The notes under the pieces are model-generated. The model ran no database searches. It had not been told where the DNA came from and saw nothing but the letters and a program-made list of their open reading frames with translations. DNA of 64,000 nt from Theobroma cacao (lineage: Eukaryota > Streptophyta > Magnoliopsida > Malvales > Malvaceae): positions 32,785,379 to 32,849,378 of the forward strand of contig NC_030852.1 of NCBI RefSeq assembly GCF_000208745.1. The letters are read 5' to 3'. Position numbers and translations under genes: made by a program. Below, one piece after another: positions 22,974 to 33,915 of this stretch. How positions within the stretch are numbered: the first letter of the stretch is position 1; every line of letters starts with the position of its first letter.

Positions 22974-24000
22974 GAGGAATGGCCACCATGAGTGATGGGG
23001 GCTCTGGCTACCAACTCCTTGGTGCCAGAACCCCATTGCCGGGTTGTCTAAATTTTTGGACAACCTAGCTTTTAAAGATTTACCTGCAAAAAAAGAGATC
23101 TAGGAGCAACCCACAAAAATAAAAAAAAAAATCCCTTGGTAGCATTCAGAAACCAGAATCCCGAGGAACTAAAAAAAAAACCTAGCAACAAGAATCACAA
23201 AAAAAAAATCCTAAATCTCTAGCAGCTGGAACCGCAATCAACCACACACACAAAAAAAAAATCCAAAGTCAAAAAAAGAAAAGAAAAGTGAAACAAAAAA
23301 TGAGAGGGGCAGTGGGTAGTGAGGGATCGACGTTTTGGGTTTTCTAAGGAGTTGGATCTTTAGAGTGTCGGCTAAAGGAGAGTGGAAGCCAAGATTTTCA
23401 GATTTGGTATACCGGTCATCGGCAAAGGGGGTAAGAGGTCCGATCTAAGCAGAGAAAGAAAGGAAGGGTGCAGTCTCCGATCTGCGGCAGTAGGAAAGAA
23501 TGAGGTTCTTGGGGGTGCCGTCGGTAGCAGAAGAAAGAGGGGTTACCGTCGGTTAGCTAGAAAGGCAAAAGGGGGAGGAGTTTGAAGAGATAGAGAAAAA
23601 GAAAATTTTAGAGAGAAGGGAAAGGGTGACCGGCTAGAGAGAGAAGGAGGAAGGTGAAAATAAGGAAGAAGAAAAAAAAAAAGCTTTTATACTAAACAGA
23701 GGAGAGCAAAACAGTGTCGTTTTAATGGAGTGAGAGAATTGAAAGGTCAAGGCCTAAACGATACCATTTCAAGTGGCTCTACAAGCACCAAACAGTGCGT
23801 TTTGAATTTTGCTTTGTGGGCCTCAAGAAGCAGATCGGGTGTAACAGATTTGGGCTTCTACGGGCCATTGAGCTGGGCTAATCCGAGCCTAGAAAGGTAT
23901 AACCCTTTTCTTTGGTTTGAGCTTATTTCAATTGATTTTGGGTTAGCTCATTTTGTTAAATAAATTACATTTTTTTTGTTTTTTTGTTATGATTTAAACC
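22972..24000. other. Repeat-derived or intergenic DNA, unassigned
   Basis: A/G-rich DNA with short open frames (23382-23585, 23730-23963) of strongly biased composition. No domain is recognisable. It may belong to the retroelement whose probable LTR end lies near 25.4 kb. Confidence 0.35.
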
Positions 24001-24022
24001 ATATTAGGAAAAGTTATTTATA

Positions 24023-24030
<8 letters not shown>

Positions 24031-24072
<42 letters not shown>

Positions 24073-24190
24073 TGAATGCTTCTTTTAATGCTAGAAAATA
24101 AAAAAATAATAATGATAGTAATAATAAAAAATAATAGTAAAGATGCATAGTTTAGAAGAATATATATATATATATTATATATATATATAT
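24031..24190. repeat. (TA)n microsatellites
   Basis: TA repeats at 24031-24068 and 24161-24190, separated by AAT-rich DNA. Confidence 0.92.
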
Positions 24191-24235
24191 CATAATAATA
24201 CAATAGCAAGAAAATTCAGAATGGATTTAGTTTTT

Positions 24236-24612
24236 TTTTTAAATAATATAGTAATAATAATAAATAAATGATAAGAATAAAAAAGAAAAATAAAATGATT
24301 ATTTGAGAAATTCCACCTAAGAAAGGTAAAGAGTTACCTCTATTAAGTGAGATTTTTTTTAGTGCGAAGTTCGAAGCGGATTTTTACCGAAGCGTCAGGA
24401 TAAATCTGAACTCTAGATTTCAAANTTTTTAAATAATATAGTAATAATAATAAATAAATGAGAAGAATAAAAAAGAAAAATGAAATGATTATTTGAGAAA
24501 TTTCACCTAAGAAAGGTAAAGAGTTACCTCTATTAAGTGAGATTTTTTTTAGTGCGAAGTTCGAAGCGGATTTTTACCGAAGCGTCAGGATAAATCTGAA
24601 CTCTATACTTCA
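24236..24612. repeat. 190-bp direct duplication flanking an N
   Basis: The segment 24236-24424 recurs at 24426-24612 with an offset of exactly 190 bp and only a few differences (AATGATAAG versus AATGAGAAG, AGATTTC versus ATACTTC). A single N sits at the junction (24425). This looks like an assembly join of overlapping ends rather than a biological tandem repeat. Confidence 0.9.
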
Positions 24613-24829
24613 ATACCCATTAATTCAAATAATTGTTTAAAAAATATAAAATAAAATAATAAATAATAAAAAGATAAAAATAATAATAAAATAGCAAATA
24701 ACATGCATTAAAGAAAAAATTTTAATAACAAACACGTAAACAAGGCAATAAATCATCTTGAACTATTAAATACATTATCACATGAATTTCAACTAACTAA
24801 ATCAATAAATGCGATCATATAGGCATCAT

Positions 24830-25450
24830 TATCTTATATTGTCATAGCATGTCACATTTTTCTTGTTAATGGGGCGAGAATCCCGATGATGGAATTTCCC
24901 TGAAGAGCTTGTAGAGACGAGTTCTTCCGAAAATATCTCTAGGTGAGAAAAATTTCGAGACTTCACCAAAGCGTTGGGATGGTCTTCGAATGATTTTCCA
25001 ATAAAAGATTGCAGACTCCATTATTTAAAATAAACAAGTCATGACATTATTTTACGCTTGCATCATGTGCATACGTAAAACCAAATAAAATAAAAAAACT
25101 CAATCAGCCAATTTAATAAAAAATTAGTTAATAAACAGGGATTAAATCAAAAGTAGGCTACAATAAGATAACTTAAGATTAAATGGTACCGTTCGTGGAA
25201 CGGGCGTCACGGAGGTGCTAACCCTTCTCCGTGCGTAATCGCACTCCCGAACCTATCTCTAAAAAACGTGGATCAGTTCTCGTTCTGTCGACGAATCTAA
25301 AATTAATTTAGAACTTCGTCTATTAGAATCGGGTTAATAGGTGACCAATCACACTTAGATAAAAAAGATTGGTGACGACTCTCACACCACTTTATTTTAG
25401 CCGACGTCTGGCGGTCGGGTTTTCGGACCCGCACGTTACGATAGATGCAG
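24830..25450. mobile_element. Probable LTR-retrotransposon remnant (Ty3/gypsy, Tat/Ogre-like LTR end)
   Basis: The stretch GGTGCTAACCCTTCTCCGTG (from about 25213), CGCACTCCCGAACCTATCTC, AATAGGTGACCAATCACACT and ATTGGTGACGACTC (about 25368) resembles, from memory, the conserved 3' part of Tat/Ogre-type LTRs in dicots, where the TGGCGACTC-like stretch precedes the primer-binding site. No gag or pol sequence is visible here. The left border is not defined. Confidence 0.45.
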
Positions 25451-25568
25451 AGTCAAATAAATAGATCAATTTCATTAAGAGTAATTTTGTTTAAATTTTA
25501 ATTTTCTTAATTAAAAATAGTTAAAATTATAAAAATACCTATTATTAATAACATATTATGGATGAGGC

Positions 25569-25956
25569 CTATTTGAAAAAAGAACTCTTAACAAAAAGGC
25601 CGAGATTGATGCGAAGTATGCCCAAGACATTGGCTTTGAGAGTTTGACAAAGGCAAACAGAAGCTTGAAGATCAGCCAAACCACGAATGAGGCTGTAGCA
25701 TTGGCTGCTTGGGCTTGTTTCCGGGTTTATTCCAAGGATCACCAGCCCTAACACATCAGCACAGAGACTTATATTTAAGTTGTTTCTAGCCTTTAGGGCA
25801 AGTGGCCGGAGGTGGAGGCGGGGGTGCACCCATAGATGGAGGCGCAGCCATAGGTGAACGCAAAGGTGGAGGTGGTCCGACACTAGTGACCATAGTAAAG
25901 AAGAGAAGGTTGAGGGAAAGAAGAAAGAGAAACGGTGCCGAAGCCTTTGAAGCCAT
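25569..25956 (-). pseudogene. Broken proline-rich 8CM gene, frameshifted and 3'-truncated
   Basis: Minus-strand ATG at 25956-25954, signal peptide MASKASAPFLFLLSLNLLFF, then a proline-rich linker (VGPPPPLRSP, APPPPPPATCPKG) typical of HyPRPs. Right after CPKG the frame hits TAG; the 8CM continues in another frame as NNLNISLCADVLGLVILGIN. The double-Cys block is changed (SQCYSL instead of PCCSL). The last third, which should carry Cys7 and Cys8, is missing: the frame ends as LFVKSSFFK next to the end of candidate element B at 25552. GTGCCCACAT occurs upstream around 26128-26119. Non-functional. Confidence 0.85.
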
Positions 25957-26390
25957 ATCTCGAAGGAGAATACCTAAGTTTGCTGGAGTGCTTGTTGTAT
26001 TTATGGTAAGTAAAATGTGAGCGGTGAATGGTGATGCAAAATGTGGAATATGGAAAGGAAATTAATAGAAGGGGGATGGCAGCTGCTTGGGTTGAAAATT
26101 TTGAACGTCATCAATGAATGTGGGCACATTAATTAAGCAAGGATATATAGTACAAGTAGTGAAATTAACACAACTTGGTACGCAGTAGTACTAAGAAGTG
26201 AATTCTACTGCAAGTTGGAAAGTTTTTTAATATATTTTATTTGGAAAAAGAAGTGTACAAAATATTTGAACAAAATTGGTGTAATTTTTAAAATATAAAG
26301 ATGATAGAAATTAGTCCCAATCTTCCCTCGTGGGTCTCATTTCAATTCTTAAACCCAGAAAGATCCCTTATCCCCATGACTATAAAACCT

Positions 26391-26397
26391 TCATTCC
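26391..26397 (+). promoter_or_regulatory. TATA box of the 26471 pseudogene
   Basis: TATAAAA lies 80 bp upstream of the ATG, so the promoter core of the broken gene is preserved. Confidence 0.65.
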
Positions 26398-26470
26398 CCT
26401 GACCTAAATCATCATCAGTCGTATTTTCTCCATTAACACAAAAAGTTCATACTTTGTGTAACCACAAGAT

Positions 26471-27559
26471 ATGGCTTCAAAGGCTTTAGTGACAAAAGCC
26501 CTTTTTCTCTCCCTCAATCTCCTCTTCTTTGCTTTGGTCAGCTGTCAACATTATGTGAGTAAGAAAAACCCGTTTGCAGAGGATGGTGACTTCAACTCCC
26601 ATAATTCAAGGGATCCTATTCCTATCCGACAAGAGTCAGGAAAACATTCTGCAGAGGATGGTGAAAGGAATTCTCATGAGTCAAGCGATTCCAATCATTC
26701 AAGTAACTTGAGAGAATCTATGGAGGATGGTAAAAGCAATTCCCACGAGTCAAATAACTTTGGAATATCTCTAGGGAATGACAATACTAATTCTCATTAT
26801 TCAAGTGACTTCAATAAGTTGAGCAATTCAGAAAAATCTGCGAAGGATGAAAAAAATCAATATCCATGATTTAAGTGACTCACGGAAATCTAAACAGAAG
26901 GATAAAGTCAATTTTCATGATTCAAGTGACTCCAATAAGACGAGCAATTTAAGAAAATCTACTAGAGATGATAAAATCAATTTCCATGATTCAAGTGACT
27001 TGCGGAAATCTAAATAAAATGATAAAATTAATTCTCATGATTCAAGCAACATGTGTAAATCTAGAGAGAATGATAAAGCAAATTCCCATGATTCAAGCAA
27101 CATGGGAAAATCTACGAAGATGGATAAAACCGACTCATGATTCAAGTGATTCCAATAATTCAAGCAACTCAGAAGAATCTGCAGCAGTTGATAAACACAA
27201 TTCTCCTAATTCAAGGAATCCAGTGCAAAACCCTGGAAAATCTCTTATCTTTCCTGTCGGTATAATCCTCAATGGTCTGGAGCATGAACACAAGCAGTCA
27301 TCATGCCCTACCTGAAACCTAGGTGTTTATTTAAACGTGTTGAACGGTCTGGTGGATGCCAAGCTCGGTAAACCTCCGAAAGAGCCATGCTGCAGCCTTA
27401 TTGAGGGTTTGGTGGATCTTGAAGCTGCCCTCTGCCTTCTGCACTGCCATCAAAGCCAGTGTCTTGGGCATTGTCGACCTGGACGTTCAGGTTTCTTTGA
27501 GCTTGATTCTCAATTACTGTGGAAAGGAGGTTCCCTCTGACTTCCAGTGCCCTGCATAA
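26471..27559 (+). pseudogene. 8CM gene with Asn/Asp/Ser/His-rich repeat linker, multiply broken
   Basis: The signal peptide (MASKALVTKALFLSLNLLFF, then ALVS) is intact. Then come about eleven units of 51 to 75 bp encoding (D/E)DGKSNSHESSDS-like peptides; the longer units add an SNxSSN-like segment. The 8CM follows from about 27298 ([54 protein letters not shown]). Five lesions are visible against this logic: an extra A in an A-run near 26850 giving a stop at 26867-26869; TAA at about 27015; a one-base loss near 27137; TGA after SSCPT at 27313-27315; and an extra base near 27440 that splits the CLC block. Without them it would code for roughly 360 residues. Decayed gene; the long hydrophilic linker is unusual for the family. 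Confidence 0.85.
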
Positions 27560-28271
27560 GTATGATCCATGCCATTCATGGTTCATCCATCTCCTTATCT
27601 TTAACATCGTTCAATTACTTTCGTTTCCTATCATTTTTCATCTGGTGTTCGACATTCGTGATCTTTTTATTACTTCCAGTTGCTGATATTCTTCATTGTA
27701 TCTCATTCTTTTTTATTCTCTCCCCTGATTTGTTACTTATTTCAAGTGAAACAATAATATCTATATTTCTATTTCCATAACAATGAAATGAACATTCATG
27801 AAAGTAGCATGGCATATGTGCATTTGGTGGAATGAAATTATTGTTGTCGACATTGCTACTAATCACAAATTCACAATGGTGATAGAGGCAAAAGGAGGAC
27901 CATATATATATTTTTAATTTCTCTAATACTAATAATCCATTTTTTAATTAATTCTGAATTAAAAGTAAAATCGATCAAACGAATATAGTATATAAAAAGT
28001 TTGTGTACTATGAAATATAAAAAATTCAACTTCATTGTCAAACTAAATACACTACCAGATTCCTACAACAAAACAATTGCTAGAAGGGCCTAACGCCACA
28101 TGGGTTGAAGTATGTCTAAATTGGTGGGCCTTGAGCCCGTTATTTTGTTTATGCCTTGCTCAGCCTACCGCGAGTTGTGGTTTTATGATGGGCTCATGGC
28201 CCATGGCTTCGCAGGGATCAAGTAAAATAACCACTGTTGGTAGGTTGTGGAGAAAGTGAAAGGAAAAAAAA
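27560..28271. other. Intergenic; NDUFB8 promoter region
   Basis: Holds the 3' flank of the 26471 pseudogene and the 5' flank of the NDUFB8 gene. No other gene seen. Confidence 0.5.
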
Positions 28272-30299
28272 ATGGCAGGAAGATTGAGCAACGTCGCGTC
28301 GCGGATCATGGGCGGAAACGGCATCGTTTCGCGCTCCGTCGCCTCCTCTCTTCGCCTCCGTTCTGGCATGGGCCTCCCTGTGGGCAAACACATCGTGCCC
28401 GACAAGCCCGTAAGTTCAGTCACTTTATAGTTTTTCGGATTTATTCCTCGATTATCATTGGAACAATTTATCCAAAACCCTAAAAAAGTAACATTTTCAC
28501 TTCTTTTTGACGCTTCAGCTTCCTGTAAATGACGAGCTAATTTGGGACAATGGAACTTCATTTCCAGAACCTTGTATAGATCGAATCGCCGATACTGTCG
28601 GAAAGGTAAGAAATTTTTCGATTTTTGAGGTTCGTTATATGATTATCGTTGTGGAATTTTGCTTTATTTGATGAGATTGAGGTTCTTTTGTTTTTCCCTT
28701 GTTTATTCTTATGTGTCATTTCATTTTGTTTATTTCGTTTTTTGAGAACAGTATGAGGCATTGGCTTGGATGTGTGGAGGTTTGAGCTTCTTTGCATCGT
28801 TGGGATTATTAGCTTGGTGGAATGACAAAGCCTCTAAGATTCCATTCGTGAGTTCAAAATCTCTGACTTGATTATTTGATTTTGCCTTCATTTATGGTTT
28901 TCTTTCTAGTTCTTTCATTTCTTTATGTGATATTAATGTATTGCTTTGGTGATGTTTTTGGATATGTTTTGAATTGGAAAAAAGTACCATGGTTGTCTGC
29001 TTAGAAAATTGAATGTCATGCTCAAATGAGTGGTGATCCTGGATAGGGGACCATTTCTGAATTATACTAACTATCCACTTCTGAATGAATGATAATTTCT
29101 TAGTAGAGGACACTAGCCTGTTTTCAACAATCTTTAGAGTTGAGAGTAAGAATTTCATACAGGCTCATGTCTTTGGTTTTTCTTTTCTTTCTTCTCTATT
29201 TAACCTTGGGAATGTAATCAGAATTTTCATTTTCCTGAACATGATGAATTGTTGTTTTTTTTTTTTTCCTTTGGAAGGGAACATGTTGAATTGTTGATAT
29301 GGGCCCTTGCCCTGGATCTGCCTAATTCTTCTGCATGCTGCAGTTTTATGTTCATCTGTCTTCCCTATAGTCTGTAATAACATGCTTCCTGATTTTTCCT
29401 TGCAAAAATTGTTTCTCCTGAGTGTCAATTTTCTTTTAAAATCCTTTGTCTAAGGTAGTCTTGTGCTTCTTTTTACTGAATGTATCTTCTGTGCTCTGGA
29501 GGCAGAAGTTTTCTATTGATTGGATTATTCTGTCTCATTTTGACGATTGGTTTTCTTCTACAGTATTATTAATCATATCTCATGTTCAGTTAGCAAAGTT
29601 GCAAAAACGTTTTGGGGTTTGCAAGAAGCCCTTGTAGGACAGCTTCCTTTCATCCCTGTACTAGAATGATGAAAAAGCACTGCAACGGCACATGCATAGA
29701 TACCTAAAGTGGATTCTTCAAAATCTCTATTTGTGGATAGGATAAGGGTTTTTAGCACAATGGGGTAAAACTGTTAAATATGAGCCTTCTGGAGAGGTAT
29801 TCAGTATTACATTGCTCTCATCCGACTGGCAAGACATGGGAAACCACTGTGTACTTTTTCAATTAGATCTTTTGTTTCCATAATATTCTAAATTATATTC
29901 TTCTTGAGAGATGGTAGTGAGAAATTAAAACAATAATTTTGCTACTAGCAGTCTCATGCCTGCGTGTGGTTTGGTAATCTCTGTTTTGGAAGATTGCTTT
30001 TGCTTTTTATATCGTATAGCTTTTAATTTCTTTTTTCACTGATTCATCAATAAACATTTCATATAGTGAGTCATTAGTAGCTAGAGGGAAGTAGATGTGA
30101 CCTACATTTCATGAATTTGGTGTAAAAATGTTGTTGCTTGCACGAATTTAGTTTGTTATGCCATTAAGGTTATTTTGCTCGCTGGTTAGACTATTTGAAC
30201 TTTTCATGCTCTGATTGATGTCATTTCTCTTCTGTTAACCAGACACCAAAAGTATATCCATATGACAACTTGCGGGTGGAGCTGGGTGGAGAACCATAG
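28272..30299 (+). CDS. NDUFB8: NADH dehydrogenase (ubiquinone) 1 beta subcomplex subunit 8, mitochondrial (four exons)
   Basis: Exons 28272-28409, 28519-28605, 28752-28847 and 30243-30299 are all phase 0 with GT-AG borders. They give 378 bp and 125 residues, the usual plant length. The sequence matches the plant NDUFB8 (ASHI-type) family almost end to end: MAGRLSNVASRIMGGNGIVS, GMGLPVGKHIVPDKP, NDELIWDNGTSFPEPCIDRI, ADTVGKYEALAW and the C-terminal VYPYDNLRVELGGEP. Residues about 77-98 (ALAWMCGGLSFFASLGLLAWW) form the single membrane helix. It is an accessory subunit of the membrane arm of complex I in the inner mitochondrial membrane. It has no catalytic residue and serves assembly and stability. 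The third intron is long (1,395 bp). Gene intact. Confidence 0.95.
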
Positions 30300-33200
30300 G
30301 TAGATCCTTGTACGAGCAATAATACAGTTATTGTTGTTTCACATATGTCCTTGTTTGTTCATTTGTGTACCTTTGGAACTCAGAAACAGTTAAATAATGG
30401 ATTGCGTTGGTTTCTTGCCCAAACGAACATTTTGAACAAATAGCCTAATGTGGTTTGGCGCAGAACTCGTTGAAGATCTTATTATAAGAATGCATTGCCT
30501 CCTTTCCTTTTTTCAGTTTGGTGTTGAATTTCGGCAGAATCACAAATTGATGTGTGATTACAGTGTTACATAATATGATATTGAAAATCATCCTTGTTTT
30601 TGTTTTAATAAGCTTAAAAATCATCCTGTTATCTATGCTTAAATGGGACAGAAAGTATAGCTTTTTGTACATTTTATGTTACAGAATGAATGGCAAAGAA
30701 TTACGTGAGAGGAATGGGTAAAAAAGAGAGTAAGCCGAACTTGAAATTTGTTTAGGAGAAGAGCTTTATGCAGCTGATTTGAACTCTAACCTTGATAATT
30801 TGTCATTTCAATAACTACGTATTCCAAAGCCGTTTCTGAATAGGTAAAACTGTTGAATGATTGGGGAGCATGGGGCCTGCTCTGTTTCTGAGATATATGC
30901 CTCATGCAATTGCTTTTGGTTGGGGTCACCATCTGGTTGGTTCAGAGAACGTAGCATCGGTAAGACGGTTACCGAGTGGCTGATAGGCGCACTTGCTCCG
31001 ACACTGTTCTTCTATGGTGAAAAGAAATGTCTCATTTGATAGGGATGGACACAGGTTCACAGCCCAAGTTTATCAACATCGGCATATGTTCACCACTCAA
31101 GTTTATCAACATTGACGATTCCCTAGTTTTGCAATCAATGTATGAGTGTAGTTGGCCTGCTGGATCATTCTCGTCCTAATTATTACCCTGTGGAAAGGTC
31201 ATCTCGAAATCAATTATGCATCAGATTCTTAATCTTACCCTCTTAGTTTCGAGCGTTAGTTTCATAAAGATGGTAAAAGACTATTAGAAAATAGAGTCTG
31301 GAACAGATATCCCTAGTTTGATAATGTTTAGAACTATAGTACTGCATCCACTTAAAAATTGGGAGGAAATATCTTGACGTTGCACCGTTAATTATGGGAA
31401 TTCGAGTTGTTGAGTTATATTTCCAACAATCGTTGCGTTGTGTTCCTTTCAAACCCATGCCTGTCAATTTTTTTCCTGAAACACGGGTCTTGGCACCAAC
31501 TCATGGCCTTATTTTTTATTCTTAAAGTTGATAAAATTGTGTTGTCATTTTTACGTTAGATGATTGGTGTAGGGTTAGATATTTATAGTTCTTCAAATAA
31601 CTTAATATAGAATTTGGAGAGTGCGCGTGGTCGTGGTCTGCATCAACGAAGTTCATTGTGAACGGTTCGGGTGTTAGCAAACCAGTTTTGGCAGGAATGG
31701 GGTTGGTGCAATGCCAATGGTCTAATCAAAGGTTTGTTCTCGAAGTGCAACTCCGGTTGTTGCAATTCATTTTCGAAGCAATCAATTTCTAAGTCAGCCC
31801 GAGGGTGGTCATCAAAAAGATTCCTCTACTGCTATATGGTTTCTTGGGTAAATGACTCCAAGGGAGAATTGTTTTAACATGTTCTTACTCGCTTACTAAA
31901 AATGAAAAATCATGTAAAGAAAAAGGGTTTTTTATTCAATTTTTAATATAATTTGTCTATTAATTAGGTTAAGGAATATTGGGAGGGATTGTGGGAGTGG
32001 AGTGTGGCCTATTTCTTGAATTATCATATCCATGCTAAACATTGGTGGAAGGAGTAAGGGGTGATTCTTTAATTCTCCCTACAAATACAGCTCAAGTCTT
32101 TTTTGGCACTTGACAGCAAACGTGAGAATGAGATCTTTCGACAGATATCACTCCGTATATTCCGAATTTCTCAACGCCAACAGGGTCAATGTTTTTGAAA
32201 GAAATCTTTTCTCGTTTCCACTCTCTTTTAAGTCCCCGGTCAGTCTTGTGTTTTACCATTTCTGGATTGGTTTTCTGTACAAAGTCGCTTGTCTGTGGTT
32301 TGAAAGCTTTGGCACAACAGGAATTCTGCTTTTATGTTTCCTTGAGGTCTTTGTTAGTTGTTAGTAATGGGACGATTCCTATGCAGTGAGTCGCCTTCCC
32401 TACGGCAATTCATTGCTGTTTATAAAACTGAGATTATTAATAAACAAAATCCCCGAAGAGGGAAACAGGGCAAAAGGTTCGTACTACTATACATTTTATC
32501 CCTTTATCCTGGATTTGAAGGAAATTTCATTTCACGGGCTTCAGTTGGACATTTCCAGAAAAAAAAAAATCCTTGAAGGAAAGTAAAGGAAATTAAAAAA
32601 AAAAAACCCATAGTCATTTCAACCTTCATGAACAGTCGCTATAGAACTAAAGAATCAAGTCATTATTACGCCCCATGTGCTTCCCAGGCCAATTACAAAA
32701 CAAAGTGCCAAACCTTTTCCCTCCTAAATCTGCAAACATCCACTCCCACCGGTCAACAAAGTGTCAAACCATTTCCCTCCTAAATCTGCAAACATCCACT
32801 CCCACCGGTCCAGTTTTCCAGTTCACTTGAAAGCTAGGAGACAGAAGAACCTCATCAGCGTTCACATGTCTGGCGGTCGATTTGAACCTGTCCTATTCAT
32901 TCTTGATTGCACAATTATTTCCCTTACCTTTGTTAAACTCTGATGGTAATAATGGGCTAGATATAATTAGCAAAGCTATATACGGTGATGAACATTAAAA
33001 TCACAATGGCATTGGTGTGTAGCCAGAAATCTCAGTCACGAGATCTTCTCTGCGGTGGTTGTGAGTCAATAGCCGCCAATTATTTGGTGGAAACCGCACG
33101 TGATTTCTAGCACTAATACTTACAAGCTCATAGAAGCTTCGAGCTTGTCAACTTAAGTATAATGTTTTTTGTATCTAGATGATTATATATTATGATTATT

Positions 33201-33798
33201 AAACTCTATACGCCTCTCAATTACTATAATTATCTGCATCTATCACTTCTTCATGTTCATGAACTGACAAAATTGTAACTGAAATCTATGTGATCTGTAA
33301 GAGATCATTTTGACCTGAGTTTTATCTATTATAGGAGTATTACTATGCATTCTGTTTGTTAGTCTTTTGACGCAAGAGAAATTGTTGATAAATCAATCTA
33401 TTCATCTGTTTCACCCTAAAGAAACAAAGTAAAAATAAGGCATCTACGAAGTACAATCCTTCAGCTCGATCCATCTCAAATCTCTTCCTATTGTTATTGT
33501 CCATACCTCTTTTGCACAAATTATGCTCTTAGAACCATATGAAAACAAGAATATTTTGGATTTATAGCAATAAGATATCTTTCTTTCTATCTTTATCATT
33601 ATTAGTGAAGGAGAATAATTGACAACTTATATTGCAGACAAATACATATTGCAACAGTTTTTGAGGCTTATCCCTGTATGTTGTGCTCGCTGCCAGGTTG
33701 TATCCCCTACATTCCAACCCAACGTGCCCACGTGGGTTTCAACCACAATGTTTGACCGTAAGAAGTACTTCCTTTCAAATTCCCTGGCTACCTTCTCC
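30300..33798. other. Intergenic region without recognisable gene
   Basis: Contains the NDUFB8 3' flank and several short open frames (30857-31039, 31671-31877, 32110-32364) that match no family I know. The frame at 32128 onward (MRSFDRYHSVYSEFLNANRV) followed by a GT donor-like site near 32237 could be a first exon, but no downstream exon is recognisable. A 56-bp tandem duplication lies at 32702-32814. Confidence 0.4.
32702..32814. repeat. 56-bp tandem duplication
   Basis: AAAGTGCCAAACC...CCCACCGGTC starts at 32702 and recurs at 32758 with two or three differences (GTGTCAAACCATTT in the second). Two copies only. Confidence 0.85.
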
Positions 33799-33806
33799 TA
33801 TAAAAA
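33723..33806 (+). promoter_or_regulatory. G-box/GTGCCCAC element and TATA box of the 33916 gene
   Basis: GTGCCCACGTGGGTTTC includes the 10-bp palindrome CCCACGTGGG (33727-33736) with a CACGTG G-box. It aligns with the GTGCCCAC element of the other 8CM units. TATAAAAA is at 33799-33806, 110 bp from the ATG. G-boxes bind bZIP and bHLH factors; which one acts here is unknown. Confidence 0.7.
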
Positions 33807-33915
33807 CGCCAGCCCGCGTAACCTTTTTCATCGCTTACATTCTCTATAAAACAGAGTATAGTCTATACCAAAAACTATACATAATTAGCATTTAAGCACT
33901 TAGTGTCTCTTAGAT

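Larger units (their letters stand above)
21483..25552. mobile_element. Candidate long-TIR element (B), probably composite
   Basis: The left end at 21483-21610 (CAAAAATATTATT, TATAATTTTAACTATTTTTG, GACAACAATACC) matches the left end of element A. The reverse complement of 25455-25552 matches the left end of A even better, including ATAATTTTAACTATTTTTAA and AAATTACYCTTAATGAAATT. If both belong together the element is about 4.1 kb and now contains other repeats, including a possible LTR remnant. They could also be ends of two separate elements. The right end abuts the truncated 3' end of the 25569 pseudogene. Confidence 0.4.
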
